Shown: in pieces, positions 1-8,784 of the stretch
Position numbering within the stretch: the stretch's first letter is position 1
Layout of the letters: each line of letters starts with the position of its first letter
Source: Lautropia dentalis
GTDB lineage: Bacteria > Pseudomonadota > Gammaproteobacteria > Burkholderiales > Burkholderiaceae_E
Assembly: GCF_003892345.1 (NCBI RefSeq)
Contig: NZ_RRUE01000002.1
Coordinates: 248,001 to 312,000, forward strand
Length of the DNA: 64,000 nucleotides
Direction: 5' to 3'
Notes under the pieces: generated by a model
Database searches by the model: none
What the model saw: only the letters and a program-made list of their open reading frames with translations
Told to the model about the DNA's origin: nothing
Made by a program: the position numbers and the translations under genes

Positions 1-88
1 CCCGCGCCGAGCAGCACACCGCCTCCACCCGCAGTTCCAGAGGCAGTCACTCTGGCGGAAAATCCCGCCGCAGGCGCAAGCACTGACC

Positions 89-2149
89 TTGCTGAAGACC
101 TCCCGCATCAAACGCTGGTTCATGCTCACCCACCGCTGGCTGGGGGTGGGCATGTGCGTACTGTTTTTCATCTGGTTCCTGTCCGGCATGGTGATGATGT
201 ATGCCGGCCACCCCAAGCTCACCCTGCAGGAACGGCTGGCGCACCTGCCACCGCTCGAGAACGCCGCCACTGGCTCACTTTCCGCACGTGCCAGTGCCCT
301 GCAGAATCCAGAAGCCCTCCAGAATCCGGATGCCCCCCAAAGTCCGGACACCCTTCTCTCCCCTGCCGAGGCGTTCACGGCCGCGGGCTTCGACACCAGC
401 CAGCCGGTCGAAGAGCTGCGCCTGTCCCGGAGCCGTGCCGGCCAGCCCATCTATGTCCTGCGGGGCGAGGGCAGAACCTTCATTGCCATCGACGCCCGTA
501 CCGGCCAGCGCGTTCCGCCCACCGACCGGGCCACTGCAGTGGCCAGTGCCTGCGTCTACTGGATGTACAGCACAGATCCTCCGAAGCCGCAGCGCTGCCC
601 GCCCGCTCCTCCGGAGGCACATCCCCACCTTTCGGCCGATGCGGACGCCCCGACGCAGCAATCCCATACGGTTTCCCCGACACCCCACCCCGATACAGCC
701 GCCGGCACGCCGCCCCCAGCGGTACCGGAACACACAACGGCACAGTCTGAACGCATCCCGGCGCCCCGCTACCTCGGTACCGTCCACGAAGACGCCCACA
801 CCCACAGCCACGGCCTGAACGGCCATCGCCCGCTGCACCTCGTGCAACTGCCCGACGCCCACAACACCCTGCTCTACATCTCGGGCACCACCGGCGAAGT
901 CGTGCGCGACGCCCCGCAACCGGAGCGCGCCCTCAACTATGTCGGTTCGTGGCTGCACTGGCTCTACATGTTCCGCGACACCGCCATCAACTGGACCAGC
1001 CTCATCATCGTGCTGGCCCTCATCGGCATCGCCACCGCCGTCACCGGCATCGTCGCCGGTCTCATCCGCTGGCGCTTTGCCGGCACCTACCGCAGCGGAT
1101 CACACTCGCCGTTCGCCCCGGGCATGATGCGCTGGCATCACATCCTCGGCATGGTGTTTGCCCTGAGCACCATCAGCTGGATATTCAGCGGTCTGATGTC
1201 CATGGACCCCTGGGACATCTTCACCGGCCCGGAAAGCACCATCGATGCCGAGACGATCAGCAGCGAACGGATCAAACCCCGGCGGGCGAAGGCTACCCCA
1301 CAGGCCCTGCTGCAGGCCATCCGACAGGGCAACCCTGCCGCCCCCGAAGAAAACCCTTCATCCAGACAGGCCCCCACCTCCGGACAGAACCCCTCCTCCG
1401 AACAGAAACCCGCTGCCGCCTCAGCAAAGGCCGTATCGACGCCGCACGTCGTGGAACTGCAATGGCGCATCGTGCTGAACAAGACCGTCGTGCAGCCAGT
1501 CTTTCAGCCGTTGGCAGATGGACATGCTGCGCCTCCACCCATTGCCGCCATCACCCATCCCGACCACAGCGCAGCTGCCGATACAACCACGCACACGTCC
1601 GGCCACACCAATACTGGCACCAGCGCCCGCGTTTCCCCCAATCGGGGTGATGGCAGGAACACCCTGTTCGCCGCCCGGGACGCCCGTCCCTGGCACTTCA
1701 GCCCTGCCCGCCTGCAGGGTGCCCTCATCGGCCTGAGCCCGGACCTGCCACCGCGCATCGAAACGATCGCCCAGGACGACTTCTACTACTACCGCCGCGC
1801 CAGCCACACCATGACCGGTGGCCGCAGGGAACATCCGCTGCCCATCTGGCGCGTCCGCTACAGCGACCCGCAGCAGACCTGGCTGCACATCGACCCGGCC
1901 ACCGGCACCGTACTGGGCCAGTCGGACAGCCGCGCCCGGCTGGAGCGCTGGCTGTTTGCCCTGTTGCACAGCTGGGATCTGCTGCCCCTGCTGCAGCACC
2001 GGCCGCTCTGGGACATTTTCATGCTGGTGCTGGGCATGGGCGGCCTGCTGCTCTCGGGTACCGGCATCTGGGTGGGCGTGCACCGCTCCCACCTGAAATG
2101 GCGGAGCTGGCGGGTCAAAAGGGCACGAACGCTGCGGGACGGCACCTGA
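89..2149 (+). CDS. PepSY-associated membrane protein
   Basis: This 686-residue inner-membrane protein resembles the PepSY/PepSY_TM family, found beside siderophore receptors and in ferric-reductase-like proteins. A first membrane helix lies at about residues 11-35, preceded by the typical KRWFMLTHRWLG motif. Further helices lie near 302-325, 345-370 and 639-665. Between them are periplasmic PepSY-like segments broken by Pro/His/Thr-rich linkers (about 75-90, 165-225, 400-430, 490-540), which make it longer than most relatives. The chosen start is a TTG at 89. The frame is open to the window edge, so the gene could begin upstream. A separate frame reading Arg-rich residues ends at a TGA at 84-86 and may be the tail of a preceding gene. 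The specific substrate is unknown. Confidence 0.8.
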   Translation: MLKTSRIKRWFMLTHRWLGVGMCVLFFIWFLSGMVMMYAGHPKLTLQERLAHLPPLENAATGSLSARASALQNPEALQNPDAPQSPDTLLSPAEAFTAAGFDTSQPVEELRLSRSRAGQPIYVLRGEGRTFIAIDARTGQRVPPTDRATAVASACVYWMYSTDPPKPQRCPPAPPEAHPHLSADADAPTQQSHTVSPTPHPDTAAGTPPPAVPEHTTAQSERIPAPRYLGTVHEDAHTHSHGLNGHRPLHLVQLPDAHNTLLYISGTTGEVVRDAPQPERALNYVGSWLHWLYMFRDTAINWTSLIIVLALIGIATAVTGIVAGLIRWRFAGTYRSGSHSPFAPGMMRWHHILGMVFALSTISWIFSGLMSMDPWDIFTGPESTIDAETISSERIKPRRAKATPQALLQAIRQGNPAAPEENPSSRQAPTSGQNPSSEQKPAAASAKAVSTPHVVELQWRIVLNKTVVQPVFQPLADGHAAPPPIAAITHPDHSAAADTTTHTSGHTNTGTSARVSPNRGDGRNTLFAARDARPWHFSPARLQGALIGLSPDLPPRIETIAQDDFYYYRRASHTMTGGRREHPLPIWRVRYSDPQQTWLHIDPATGTVLGQSDSRARLERWLFALLHSWDLLPLLQHRPLWDIFMLVLGMGGLLLSGTGIWVGVHRSHLKWRSWRVKRARTLRDGT

Positions 2150-2569
2150 TATCGAAGTCGCGGGCTGCCGGCGCCTTCCCGCAAGAGGGCCACCCATAAA
2201 GAAAGCAATACGGACGCACTTCCCGCAAACCTGCCCAAGCAAGCAGCCAACCGCCTGTCCTCCCTTGCGAGTATCCGCTACAACCACTGCCAGATGCCCG
2301 GTCGTCCGTGGCGCAGCCATTGACGGCAAACGACAACGCAGCGGATCACCCGGCCATGGGGCAAAGTGCCGCAGGATTTTTACAGAGATTCTCAAAACTC
2401 CGGTCAAACTGTGCAGTAACTCACCTGATATCCATTCGGCCTAACCCATACGACAGATCAGGCACCTTTTCAAAGGCCGGCGAAAAGCGCATGATGCTCG
2501 CCATGCACGGAGCAATGCACACACATTTCTCCGCTCCTCCTGCCTGACCTTCGCTCCAGCCATTCAGCC
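2150..2569. other. 420-bp gap with a dispersed repeat (family B copy)
   Basis: No convincing gene lies here. Positions 2316-2392 hold a copy of a dispersed repeat: GCCATTGACGGCAAA, then CATGG, then AAAGTGCCGCAGGA, then a T-rich stretch. Related copies lie on the minus strand at about 51851-51898 and 55569-55640. The AT-richer part after 2390 probably holds the promoter of the downstream lipoprotein gene, but no clear -35/-10 pair is visible. Confidence 0.5.
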
Positions 2570-3121
2570 ATGCCCAACCCCCGTTCTCTGTACATGCTGC
2601 TTTCTGCAGCACTGATTTCTTCATCCATGGTCGCGTGCGGCGGCCCAAACGTACCCGACAGCACAACCACACCACCGGGCAACTTCAAGGAAGCCTTTGC
2701 GCAGCTTGAAGCTCGAGGTGAACTACCCGTGCTGGACCGGACCGACACCATTGCTGGCATCGACGCCAACCAGAATGGGGTGCGGGACGACATCGAAGCC
2801 TTCATCAACAGCCTGCCCGACACACCAGTTCAGAAAAAACGACTGTACAACCTGCAACGCGCGCTCAACAATTCCATGCTTGTCGACCTGAATGACAAGT
2901 ATCGTCTTCGTGAGGCAGCCAATGACGTCAGCCGCTCGGTAACCTGCGTATCCATAAGTTACCAGGACCCTGCCACAAGGCCACGACGCAGTTTGCAAAT
3001 CGAAAAAATGACGGCAAACACGCGTCAACGCTATCGGGCGTACATGAAATACAACAGTGCACTGAACGGATCCGTCTTCAGCATGGTCCCGGATTCCGTA
3101 TGTCCAATGTATGACAAATGA
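2570..3121 (+). CDS. Putative lipoprotein with an EF-hand-like loop
   Basis: This 183-residue protein begins with a lipoprotein-type signal: hydrophobic residues 7-22 followed by MVAC, with Cys23 as the predicted lipidated residue (the lipobox is slightly off consensus, Met at -3). After a Pro/Thr linker, residues about 60-72 read DANQNGVRDDIE, an Asp/Asn-rich calcium-loop motif seen in secreted bacterial proteins. The rest is mainly helical and charged, with two Cys (in TCVS and SVCPMYDK). The stop overlaps the next gene by 4 bases (ATGA), so the two are probably translated together and may work as one secreted or cell-surface pair. I do not recognise the family. Confidence 0.7.
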   Translation: MPNPRSLYMLLSAALISSSMVACGGPNVPDSTTTPPGNFKEAFAQLEARGELPVLDRTDTIAGIDANQNGVRDDIEAFINSLPDTPVQKKRLYNLQRALNNSMLVDLNDKYRLREAANDVSRSVTCVSISYQDPATRPRRSLQIEKMTANTRQRYRAYMKYNSALNGSVFSMVPDSVCPMYDK

Positions 3122-4449
3122 GCGACATCATGCATGCTCATGCCAAAACCATCGTTGCCGCCATTATCTTCGGATCCGCGTGCACAAGTCTCCATGCACA
3201 GACGTTGTCACAAGGCGCCATCTGCGAGACAAGAGGCTACACCATCGGTTTTTTCAATGGGGTATGGAACACCCAGGTTCAGGCACAGGAAAGCCTCGAC
3301 GAACTGAAATCGATGATCGGAAATGCATATGCGTCAAGCCCTGTCCGGTTCGAGCTTTTCTACAACCAGTCTGGCCTGGAAATCGACGGAGCCACACGAG
3401 CCCAGGATCTGGCAGAAACATTCATCCAGCGAGCGAAGGAATTCGATAGCAGCGGTGAACTGGGCAAGCGTTTCGAGTATCTGTGGGAGGCAGCATCCGG
3501 CGAAACATCATTCTGGAACAAGGTCACAAATGTGTTCAGTGCTGCAGGACAGGCCCTCGAGGCCATCTACACATCGTTCATGACAAAGCTCGTCGCCGGT
3601 CTTTCAGCCATGCTCAGCAACCCGCCCACAAAGGTTGACTATGCAGAGCATCGCAGCAAGATCGACACGCTTGCTCTGGAAGGCCAGAAGCTTCTCTTGA
3701 TGGCGCATTCACAGGGGAATCTGTTTGTCAACCCAGCCTATGACTACGCCAGGAGCAGGTACGCCACAAACAGTGTTTCCACCCTGCATATCGCCCCTGC
3801 ATCGATGACACTGCGAGGCAACCACGTGCTTGCCGACATCGATCATGTAATCAATGCGCTTCGTGCGTTTGGATCACACAGCGTTCCCTCGAATAACCTC
3901 ATCCTGCCAAAGTCAAACAAAGACAGAAGTGGCCATATGCTTCTGCAGACCTATCTGGACGCATCACGCGCCGGCAGGCATCACATTCAACAGCTTTCGC
4001 TCCAGAGTCTGGCGTCACTTGAGAGCCCGGAGGCAAAAGCCCAACCCGGTTTCTTCACAACCACTCTTACCTGGGACGGCGAAGGAGATGTGGATCTTCA
4101 CATGCTGGAACCTGGCGGTACCCATGTTTACTATCTGAACATGGAGGGATCCGCAGGCACGCTTGACGTGGACAACCGGGTTGCCAATGGGCCTGAGCAT
4201 TACTATGCCTCCTGCGACAGCAGCAGACTTCAGGCTGGCATATACGATATCCGGGTGAACAATTTCAAGGGTCCAGAGCGCAAAGCGACGGTACAGGTAA
4301 ACTTTGCCAATGGAGGGCAACCGCTGACCAGGATCATAGACACTGGCCCCCAGCGTGGCAGACTCGGTGATCCAGACCCCCTGCCTGTAGCACGGATCAG
4401 CGTGCAACGCGACGATTCCGGAAACTGGACAGCCACCCCCGTTCAGTAG
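3118..4449 (+). CDS. Secreted hydrolase-like protein with DUF2135/YfaP-type C-terminal domain
   Basis: A 443-residue protein with an N-terminal signal peptide ending near AQA (about residue 28). In the middle, LLLMAHSQGNLF (about residues 197-208) looks like an alpha/beta-hydrolase nucleophile elbow (A-H-S-Q-G) with Ser as candidate nucleophile. The C-terminal 120 residues contain TLTWDGEGDVDLHMLEPGG, then YYLNMEG, GPEHYY and AGIYDIRVNNF. This spacing matches DUF2135/YfaP-like beta domains, which are predicted to bind or coat surface ligands. It starts in a 4-base overlap with the lipoprotein gene. Function is inferred: perhaps a cell-surface lipase or esterase. Substrate unknown. Confidence 0.65.
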   Translation: MSDIMHAHAKTIVAAIIFGSACTSLHAQTLSQGAICETRGYTIGFFNGVWNTQVQAQESLDELKSMIGNAYASSPVRFELFYNQSGLEIDGATRAQDLAETFIQRAKEFDSSGELGKRFEYLWEAASGETSFWNKVTNVFSAAGQALEAIYTSFMTKLVAGLSAMLSNPPTKVDYAEHRSKIDTLALEGQKLLLMAHSQGNLFVNPAYDYARSRYATNSVSTLHIAPASMTLRGNHVLADIDHVINALRAFGSHSVPSNNLILPKSNKDRSGHMLLQTYLDASRAGRHHIQQLSLQSLASLESPEAKAQPGFFTTTLTWDGEGDVDLHMLEPGGTHVYYLNMEGSAGTLDVDNRVANGPEHYYASCDSSRLQAGIYDIRVNNFKGPERKATVQVNFANGGQPLTRIIDTGPQRGRLGDPDPLPVARISVQRDDSGNWTATPVQ

Positions 4450-4580
4450 GGACACCAACCAGTTCACGCCTGTGCTCCTGCTGACCCATTCACGCTACAT
4501 CGTGGTGGCGCAGTACATAGGTATGGAGGAGAGGGAAGAGAATAGTCGGTATCATGAGGCCCTGAAATGGAGGCAAGACC

Positions 4581-4871
4581 ATAAACACCACACAACGCTT
4601 CACCAGCGTCTGGGACGCCCTCGAAGACACGCCCGCCGAAGCTGAGAACATGCCTCTTCGCTCGGCGCTGATGGTCGCCCTCAAGCAGCACATCGCCCAG
4701 TCCGGTCTGACCCAGGCCCAGGCTGCTGCGCTGTTTGGCGTTACCCAGCCGCGCATTTCCGATCTGGTACGTGGCAAGATCAACATCTTCTCGCTGGACA
4801 CGCTGGTCAACATGGCATCCGTGGCCGGGCTGCGCATCGACATGCAGATCCAGCCTTTTCCGGAAGCCTGA
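4581..4871 (+). CDS. HigA/XRE-type antitoxin without partner; apparent ATA start
   Basis: The protein (SVWDALEDTPAEAENMPLRSA, then a helix-turn-helix AQAAALFGVTQPRISDLVRGK) matches the XRE antitoxin family COG5606/HTH_37, usually 90-100 residues. The N-terminal TSVWDAL motif typical of the family lies upstream of the first ATG (4650). In that extended frame the only plausible initiator after the stop at 4563 is ATA at 4581, which has GGAGG at 4569-4573 at good spacing. Either translation starts at this rare codon, an ATG mutated to ATA, or a 73-residue form starts at 4650, which keeps the whole DNA-binding domain. No toxin gene is found next to it. The gene converges tail to tail with the acetyltransferase gene. 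Confidence 0.7.
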   Translation: MNTTQRFTSVWDALEDTPAEAENMPLRSALMVALKQHIAQSGLTQAQAAALFGVTQPRISDLVRGKINIFSLDTLVNMASVAGLRIDMQIQPFPEA

Positions 4872-5609
4872 TCAACCGGCCATCTCCCGCTCCCACCGCC
4901 CCCGTGTCATGACATACAGGCAGTGTCGCTGCAGCACATGTCCAGCAGGCAATGCGGGATGATCAAACACCTCTCCCGTATCCTCCATACCGATTTTCGT
5001 CATGACCCGGCGTGAAGGTCCGTTGACCGTCGCCGTGAGCGCATGCACGGCATCCAGCGCCAGCACCTCGAAGGCAAACTGCATCACGCGCCGGGCTGCT
5101 TCGGGTGCATAACCCCTTCCCCAGTGATCCGGCAGCATGCGCCAGGCAATCTCGGTCAGCGGCGCATGGGGAATGCCACTGTCCTTCTCCACCGCATGCA
5201 GACCCGTCATGCCGATGAATTCCCCCGTGGACTTCAGCGTTACCGCCCAGACGCCCCATCCATGCGCCACCAGAAATGCCTGAAGCCGGCTCATCTGCGC
5301 ACGGCTTTCCGGGGCAGACAGTACACGTGGAAAATAACGCATGACGCGCGGATCGGCATTCAGCTGCGTGTACGGCAAAAGATCGGCATCCGTCCACGAC
5401 CGCAGGGACAGGCGAGGCGTATCCAGTATCGGCACCTGCCGACCTGCATGCTCCTCGTTACCCCAACCGGTATGCTCGTCATCCCAGCCGGCATGCTCGC
5501 CACCCCAACCAGCATGTTCGCTGTCCCACCCGGCATGCCCGTCACCCCAACCAGCATGCTCGTTGCCCCCGGCACGTTTGTTTCCTCGCCTGTCTACCGG
5601 GCTGCTCAC
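4872..5609 (-). CDS. GNAT acetyltransferase with 7-residue N-terminal repeats
   Basis: Residues about 60-240 form a RimJ/RimL-like GNAT domain: LDTPRLSLRSWTDADL, then WGVWAVTLKSTGEFIG, then the acetyl-CoA loop DHWGRGYAPEA and RRVMTKIGM. It should transfer acetyl from acetyl-CoA to an amine, perhaps a protein N-terminus or small molecule. Before it sit five copies of a 7-residue unit (EHAGWGD and variants, residues 17-51), encoded by 21-bp DNA repeats. The GTG start overlaps the TGA of the dehydrogenase gene (GTGA), which supports this upstream start and means the repeats are probably translated. An alternative start after the repeats cannot be excluded. Confidence 0.8.
   Translation of the reverse strand: MSSPVDRRGNKRAGGNEHAGWGDGHAGWDSEHAGWGGEHAGWDDEHTGWGNEEHAGRQVPILDTPRLSLRSWTDADLLPYTQLNADPRVMRYFPRVLSAPESRAQMSRLQAFLVAHGWGVWAVTLKSTGEFIGMTGLHAVEKDSGIPHAPLTEIAWRMLPDHWGRGYAPEAARRVMQFAFEVLALDAVHALTATVNGPSRRVMTKIGMEDTGEVFDHPALPAGHVLQRHCLYVMTRGRWEREMAG
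5457..5561 (-). repeat. 21-bp tandem repeat, five units, inside the acetyltransferase gene
   Basis: Five 21-bp units, about 75-90% alike, encode the Glu-His-Ala-Gly-Trp heptads at the N-terminus of the GNAT protein. Because the unit is a multiple of three, gain or loss of copies would change linker length without breaking the frame. Confidence 0.85.
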
Positions 5610-6895
5610 GGTTTCTCCAGCCGCAGCAGGCGTCCTTCATCGCTGTCGGTGATGATGTAGATCTGCCCATCCGGGGCCTGCCGCACATCGCGCACACGCT
5701 CGTCCAAAGGAATTTTTTCTTCCCGCACCACGTGCCCCTTCCCGTCCAGCACCAGTCGCCCCAGATAGCCAAATTTCAGCGATCCAACCAAGAGGTTGCC
5801 ATCCCAGTCCCTTCCATAGCGGGTCCCGCGAACGAACTGCATGCCCGATGGCGCAATCGATGGCAGCCAGTAATAGCGCGGCTGCACTGTACCGGGCGCC
5901 GTCGGCTTGCCATTGCCAATCGGACCACCGCCATACTGCTCGCCATAGCTGGTCAACGGCCAGCCATAATTGGCACCGGGTTCGATGATGTTGATTTCAT
6001 CCCCGCCCTGCGGGCCATGCTCGATCATCCACAGTCGCCCATCCGGCGCCAGCGTCGCCCCCTGACCATTGCGGTGTCCGTAGCTGTAGATTTCCGGCCG
6101 CGCACCCCTGCGCTTCACGAAGGGATTGTCGGCCGGCACGCTGCCGTCCACACCAATGCGCACGATCTTGCCCAGATGGTTGTCCAGCCGCTGGGCCTGC
6201 TGCGCCTCGCTGAAGCGCTCGCCCAGGGTCAGATAAAGCTGCTTCCCCTGCTGCACGATCCGGCACCCGAAATGCAGGGTGCTGGCCACCTTCGGCTGCT
6301 GCCGGAACAGCACGCGCAGATGCTGCAGCTGCCGATAATCCTTCGACAGCACACCGGTTGCCAGCGCCGTGCCATTGGTGCGTCCGTCATCCGATGGCGC
6401 TCCATAGCAAAAGTAGATGCGGCGGTTCTGCGCAAAATCCGTGTCCAGCGCAATGTCCAGCAATCCGCCCTGCCCGGTGGCTGCCACGCGCGGCAGCCCG
6501 TTCACCGGCGGCATGATCTGCCCGCTGCCCGTGATGCGCCGCAGTGCACCACTGCGCTCGGTCACCAGAAAACCGCCCTCGGGCAGAAAGGCCAGCCCCC
6601 AGGGGTGGTTCAGATGATCGGCCACCGTCACCCATGTCCACTTCTGTGGACTGTCCACCGGGTTGGCACGCCGGGCAGGAAGCGCATCCGGGCCAGGCAC
6701 GGCGTCATCTGTCCTGGCCTGTTCCGCAGGCTTGACCGTGCCGGCAGCTTCGGCACCCTGTACGAACTGAACCGGTGACAGCAGACTGCCCAGCAGCACA
6801 GCCAGCAGCATGTGGCGCCGGCCACACTGGCCCCGCACATGCAAAACAGACCCACGCAGCCCAGGGAGATGAGCGAACCGAAGTGATACCGACAT
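5606..6895 (-). CDS. PQQ-dependent sugar dehydrogenase (soluble aldose dehydrogenase-like)
   Basis: This 429-residue secreted protein belongs to the GSDH beta-propeller family, which oxidises aldose sugars with pyrroloquinoline quinone. Visible family motifs are LNHPWGLAFLP near the start of the domain, GQGGLLDIALDTDF, LHFGCR (usually HFGSR), SYGHRNGQG, EHGPQGGDEINII, GANYGWPL, and the C-terminal RVRDVRQAPDGQIY. A signal peptide core LLAVLLGSLLSPV lies at about residues 30-42. The usual start at 6895 lacks a strong ribosome site and a later Met at residue 29 is possible. The downstream acetyltransferase overlaps its stop, so the pair is cotranscribed. PQQ synthesis genes are not in the window. 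Confidence 0.85.
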   Translation of the reverse strand: MSVSLRFAHLPGLRGSVLHVRGQCGRRHMLLAVLLGSLLSPVQFVQGAEAAGTVKPAEQARTDDAVPGPDALPARRANPVDSPQKWTWVTVADHLNHPWGLAFLPEGGFLVTERSGALRRITGSGQIMPPVNGLPRVAATGQGGLLDIALDTDFAQNRRIYFCYGAPSDDGRTNGTALATGVLSKDYRQLQHLRVLFRQQPKVASTLHFGCRIVQQGKQLYLTLGERFSEAQQAQRLDNHLGKIVRIGVDGSVPADNPFVKRRGARPEIYSYGHRNGQGATLAPDGRLWMIEHGPQGGDEINIIEPGANYGWPLTSYGEQYGGGPIGNGKPTAPGTVQPRYYWLPSIAPSGMQFVRGTRYGRDWDGNLLVGSLKFGYLGRLVLDGKGHVVREEKIPLDERVRDVRQAPDGQIYIITDSDEGRLLRLEKP

Positions 6896-7017
6896 GACCG
6901 GATGACCAGAAAGGAAGAAGACCGCAGGAAACTGCCTGCGCCAGACCGCCCCATCAGGTCACGATATCACCAACGCCTTTCGCGTGCGCCGGCCCGGTCA
7001 TCGATCATTGCATCTGC

Positions 7018-8784
7018 TTACAGATCGAAGGCCGCATCGATCAGCCGCTGCGTGTATTCGGTCTGCGGATTGCGGAAGATCTGCTCGGATGTTCCGTACT
7101 CCACCATCCGGCCCTGCTGCATCACCACCACGTTGTTGCTGACGGCGCGCACCACGGACAGGTCGTGGCTGATGAACATGTAGGTCAGGCCATACTTGTC
7201 CTGCAGGTGGCAGAGCAGCTCCACCACCTTCACCTGCACCGACCGGTCGAGCGCCGAGGTCGGCTCGTCCAGCAGGATGAACTTCGGCCGCAGGATCACC
7301 GCGCGGGCAATGGCAATGCGCTGGCGCTGCCCGCCCGAGAATTCGTGCGGATAGCGGTTGAGCGCCGAGTGCGGCAGCTGCACCTCGTCAAGCACGGCCA
7401 GCACCCGTTCGATGCGTTCCTTCTTCGACAGCTCCGGCTGGTGGATGCTCAGCCCCTCGCCCACGATCTCGCCAATGTTCAGACGCGGTGACAGCGAACC
7501 GTACGGATCCTGGAACACGATCTGCCGCTCGGCCTGCAGCCGGCGTGTCTCTTCCTTCGAAAGCCCGCGCAGGTTGCGCCCTTCGAAGGAAATGTCACCC
7601 TCGTAGTTCAGCATCTGCATGACGGCCTTGCCGAACGTGGATTTGCCCGAACCGGATTCGCCCACGATGCCCAGTGTCTCGCCGCGGCGCACCTGCACAT
7701 CCAGACCCTTCACGGCCTTGAACACCTTGGTGGGCTTGCCGAATAAGTTCTTCTTCAGCGCAAACTCCACCCGCACGTCCTTCGCGTCGATCAGTACGTC
7801 GGGGTTGCCCTTGACCGGCTCCCGCGTGCCGCGGGGAATGGAGTTGATCAGCTCGATGGTGTATTCGTGCTTCGGCTCGGCAAACACCTTGGCAATCTTG
7901 CCGCGTTCGACGATCTCGCCGTGGCGCATCACGCAGACCGTGCGGGAGTAGTGCTCGGCCAGCCCCAGATCGTGGGTGATGAAGATGATGGCCATGCCCA
8001 TCTGCTGCTGCAGGTCGTGCAGCAGGTCGAGGATCTCGGCCTGGATGGTCACGTCGAGCGCCGTGGTGGGCTCGTCGGCAATCAGCAGATCGGGGTTGTT
8101 GATCAGCGCCATCGCAATCATGATGCGCTGCAGCTGTCCGCCCGAGAACTCGTGCGGATACTGCCGCATGCGGCGTTCCGCCTCGCGGATGCCCACGCGC
8201 TCCAGCAGCTCCAGCACCCGCCTGTTGGCCTCGGCCCGGTTCCAGTCCGGGTTGTGCAGTAGCGCCGACTCCATCAGCTGCTTGCCGATGCGCATGAAGG
8301 GGTTCAGCGAGGTCATCGGCTCCTGGAAGATGAAGCTGATGCGGCCACCGCGCAGGTTGCGAAGGGTTTTCTCGTCGGCATCCAGCACCGAGGTGCCCTC
8401 GAAATCGATGCTCGACCCCTCGCCGTAACGGGTGATCTTTTCATCCAGCAGGCGCATGATCGACATGGCCGTCACGGATTTGCCCGAACCGGACTCGCCC
8501 ACCAGCGCCAGGGTCTCGCCCCGGGCCACCCAGAAACTCACCCCGCGCACCGCATGCACGACCTGGTCGTGGGTGTGGAAGTGCACGTTCAGGTTGTTCA
8601 CCCGCAGCAGAATTTCCTGCCCGTCCGAGTTGCGCTCGCGGTCCGCCCCGGTCAGCACGGGCTGCGCCGTGGAGGCATCTGCACTGGCAGCCTCACCGTT
8701 CATGGCCGCCGCGTTCATTCCTTTCGTTCCGGTCATGCCTGCCATGCCTTTCGTGTTTTCGTTCATGGTCGTGTATCCCGGCAT
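7018..8784 (-). CDS. Oligopeptide ABC transporter, fused OppD-OppF ATPase
   Basis: A 588-residue protein with two complete ABC ATPase domains, like YejF or GsiA. The first has Walker A GESGSGKS near residues 96-103 and signature FSGGQLQR near 214. The second has Walker A GESGSGKS near 373 and signature FSGGQRQR near 480. Each is followed by the oligopeptide-transporter C-terminal extension. It powers peptide uptake through the two permeases encoded just upstream. The start ATG overlaps the permease stop by one base (TGATG). The first 45 residues are a Met/Gly/Ala-rich tail without family similarity, so a later start such as residue 7 is possible. Last gene of the opp operon. Confidence 0.93.
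   Translation of the reverse strand: MPGYTTMNENTKGMAGMTGTKGMNAAAMNGEAASADASTAQPVLTGADRERNSDGQEILLRVNNLNVHFHTHDQVVHAVRGVSFWVARGETLALVGESGSGKSVTAMSIMRLLDEKITRYGEGSSIDFEGTSVLDADEKTLRNLRGGRISFIFQEPMTSLNPFMRIGKQLMESALLHNPDWNRAEANRRVLELLERVGIREAERRMRQYPHEFSGGQLQRIMIAMALINNPDLLIADEPTTALDVTIQAEILDLLHDLQQQMGMAIIFITHDLGLAEHYSRTVCVMRHGEIVERGKIAKVFAEPKHEYTIELINSIPRGTREPVKGNPDVLIDAKDVRVEFALKKNLFGKPTKVFKAVKGLDVQVRRGETLGIVGESGSGKSTFGKAVMQMLNYEGDISFEGRNLRGLSKEETRRLQAERQIVFQDPYGSLSPRLNIGEIVGEGLSIHQPELSKKERIERVLAVLDEVQLPHSALNRYPHEFSGGQRQRIAIARAVILRPKFILLDEPTSALDRSVQVKVVELLCHLQDKYGLTYMFISHDLSVVRAVSNNVVVMQQGRMVEYGTSEQIFRNPQTEYTQRLIDAAFDL

Noticed and set aside
2308-2547. Small protein containing PLTANDN at the family B repeat
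   Set aside because: The motif recurs at the other copy only because the DNA is repeated; an indel breaks the frame between copies.
4464-4691. Possible HigB-like toxin upstream of the XRE antitoxin
   Set aside because: Neither strand between the hydrolase stop and the antitoxin shows a RelE/HigB signature; the short frames there are chance.
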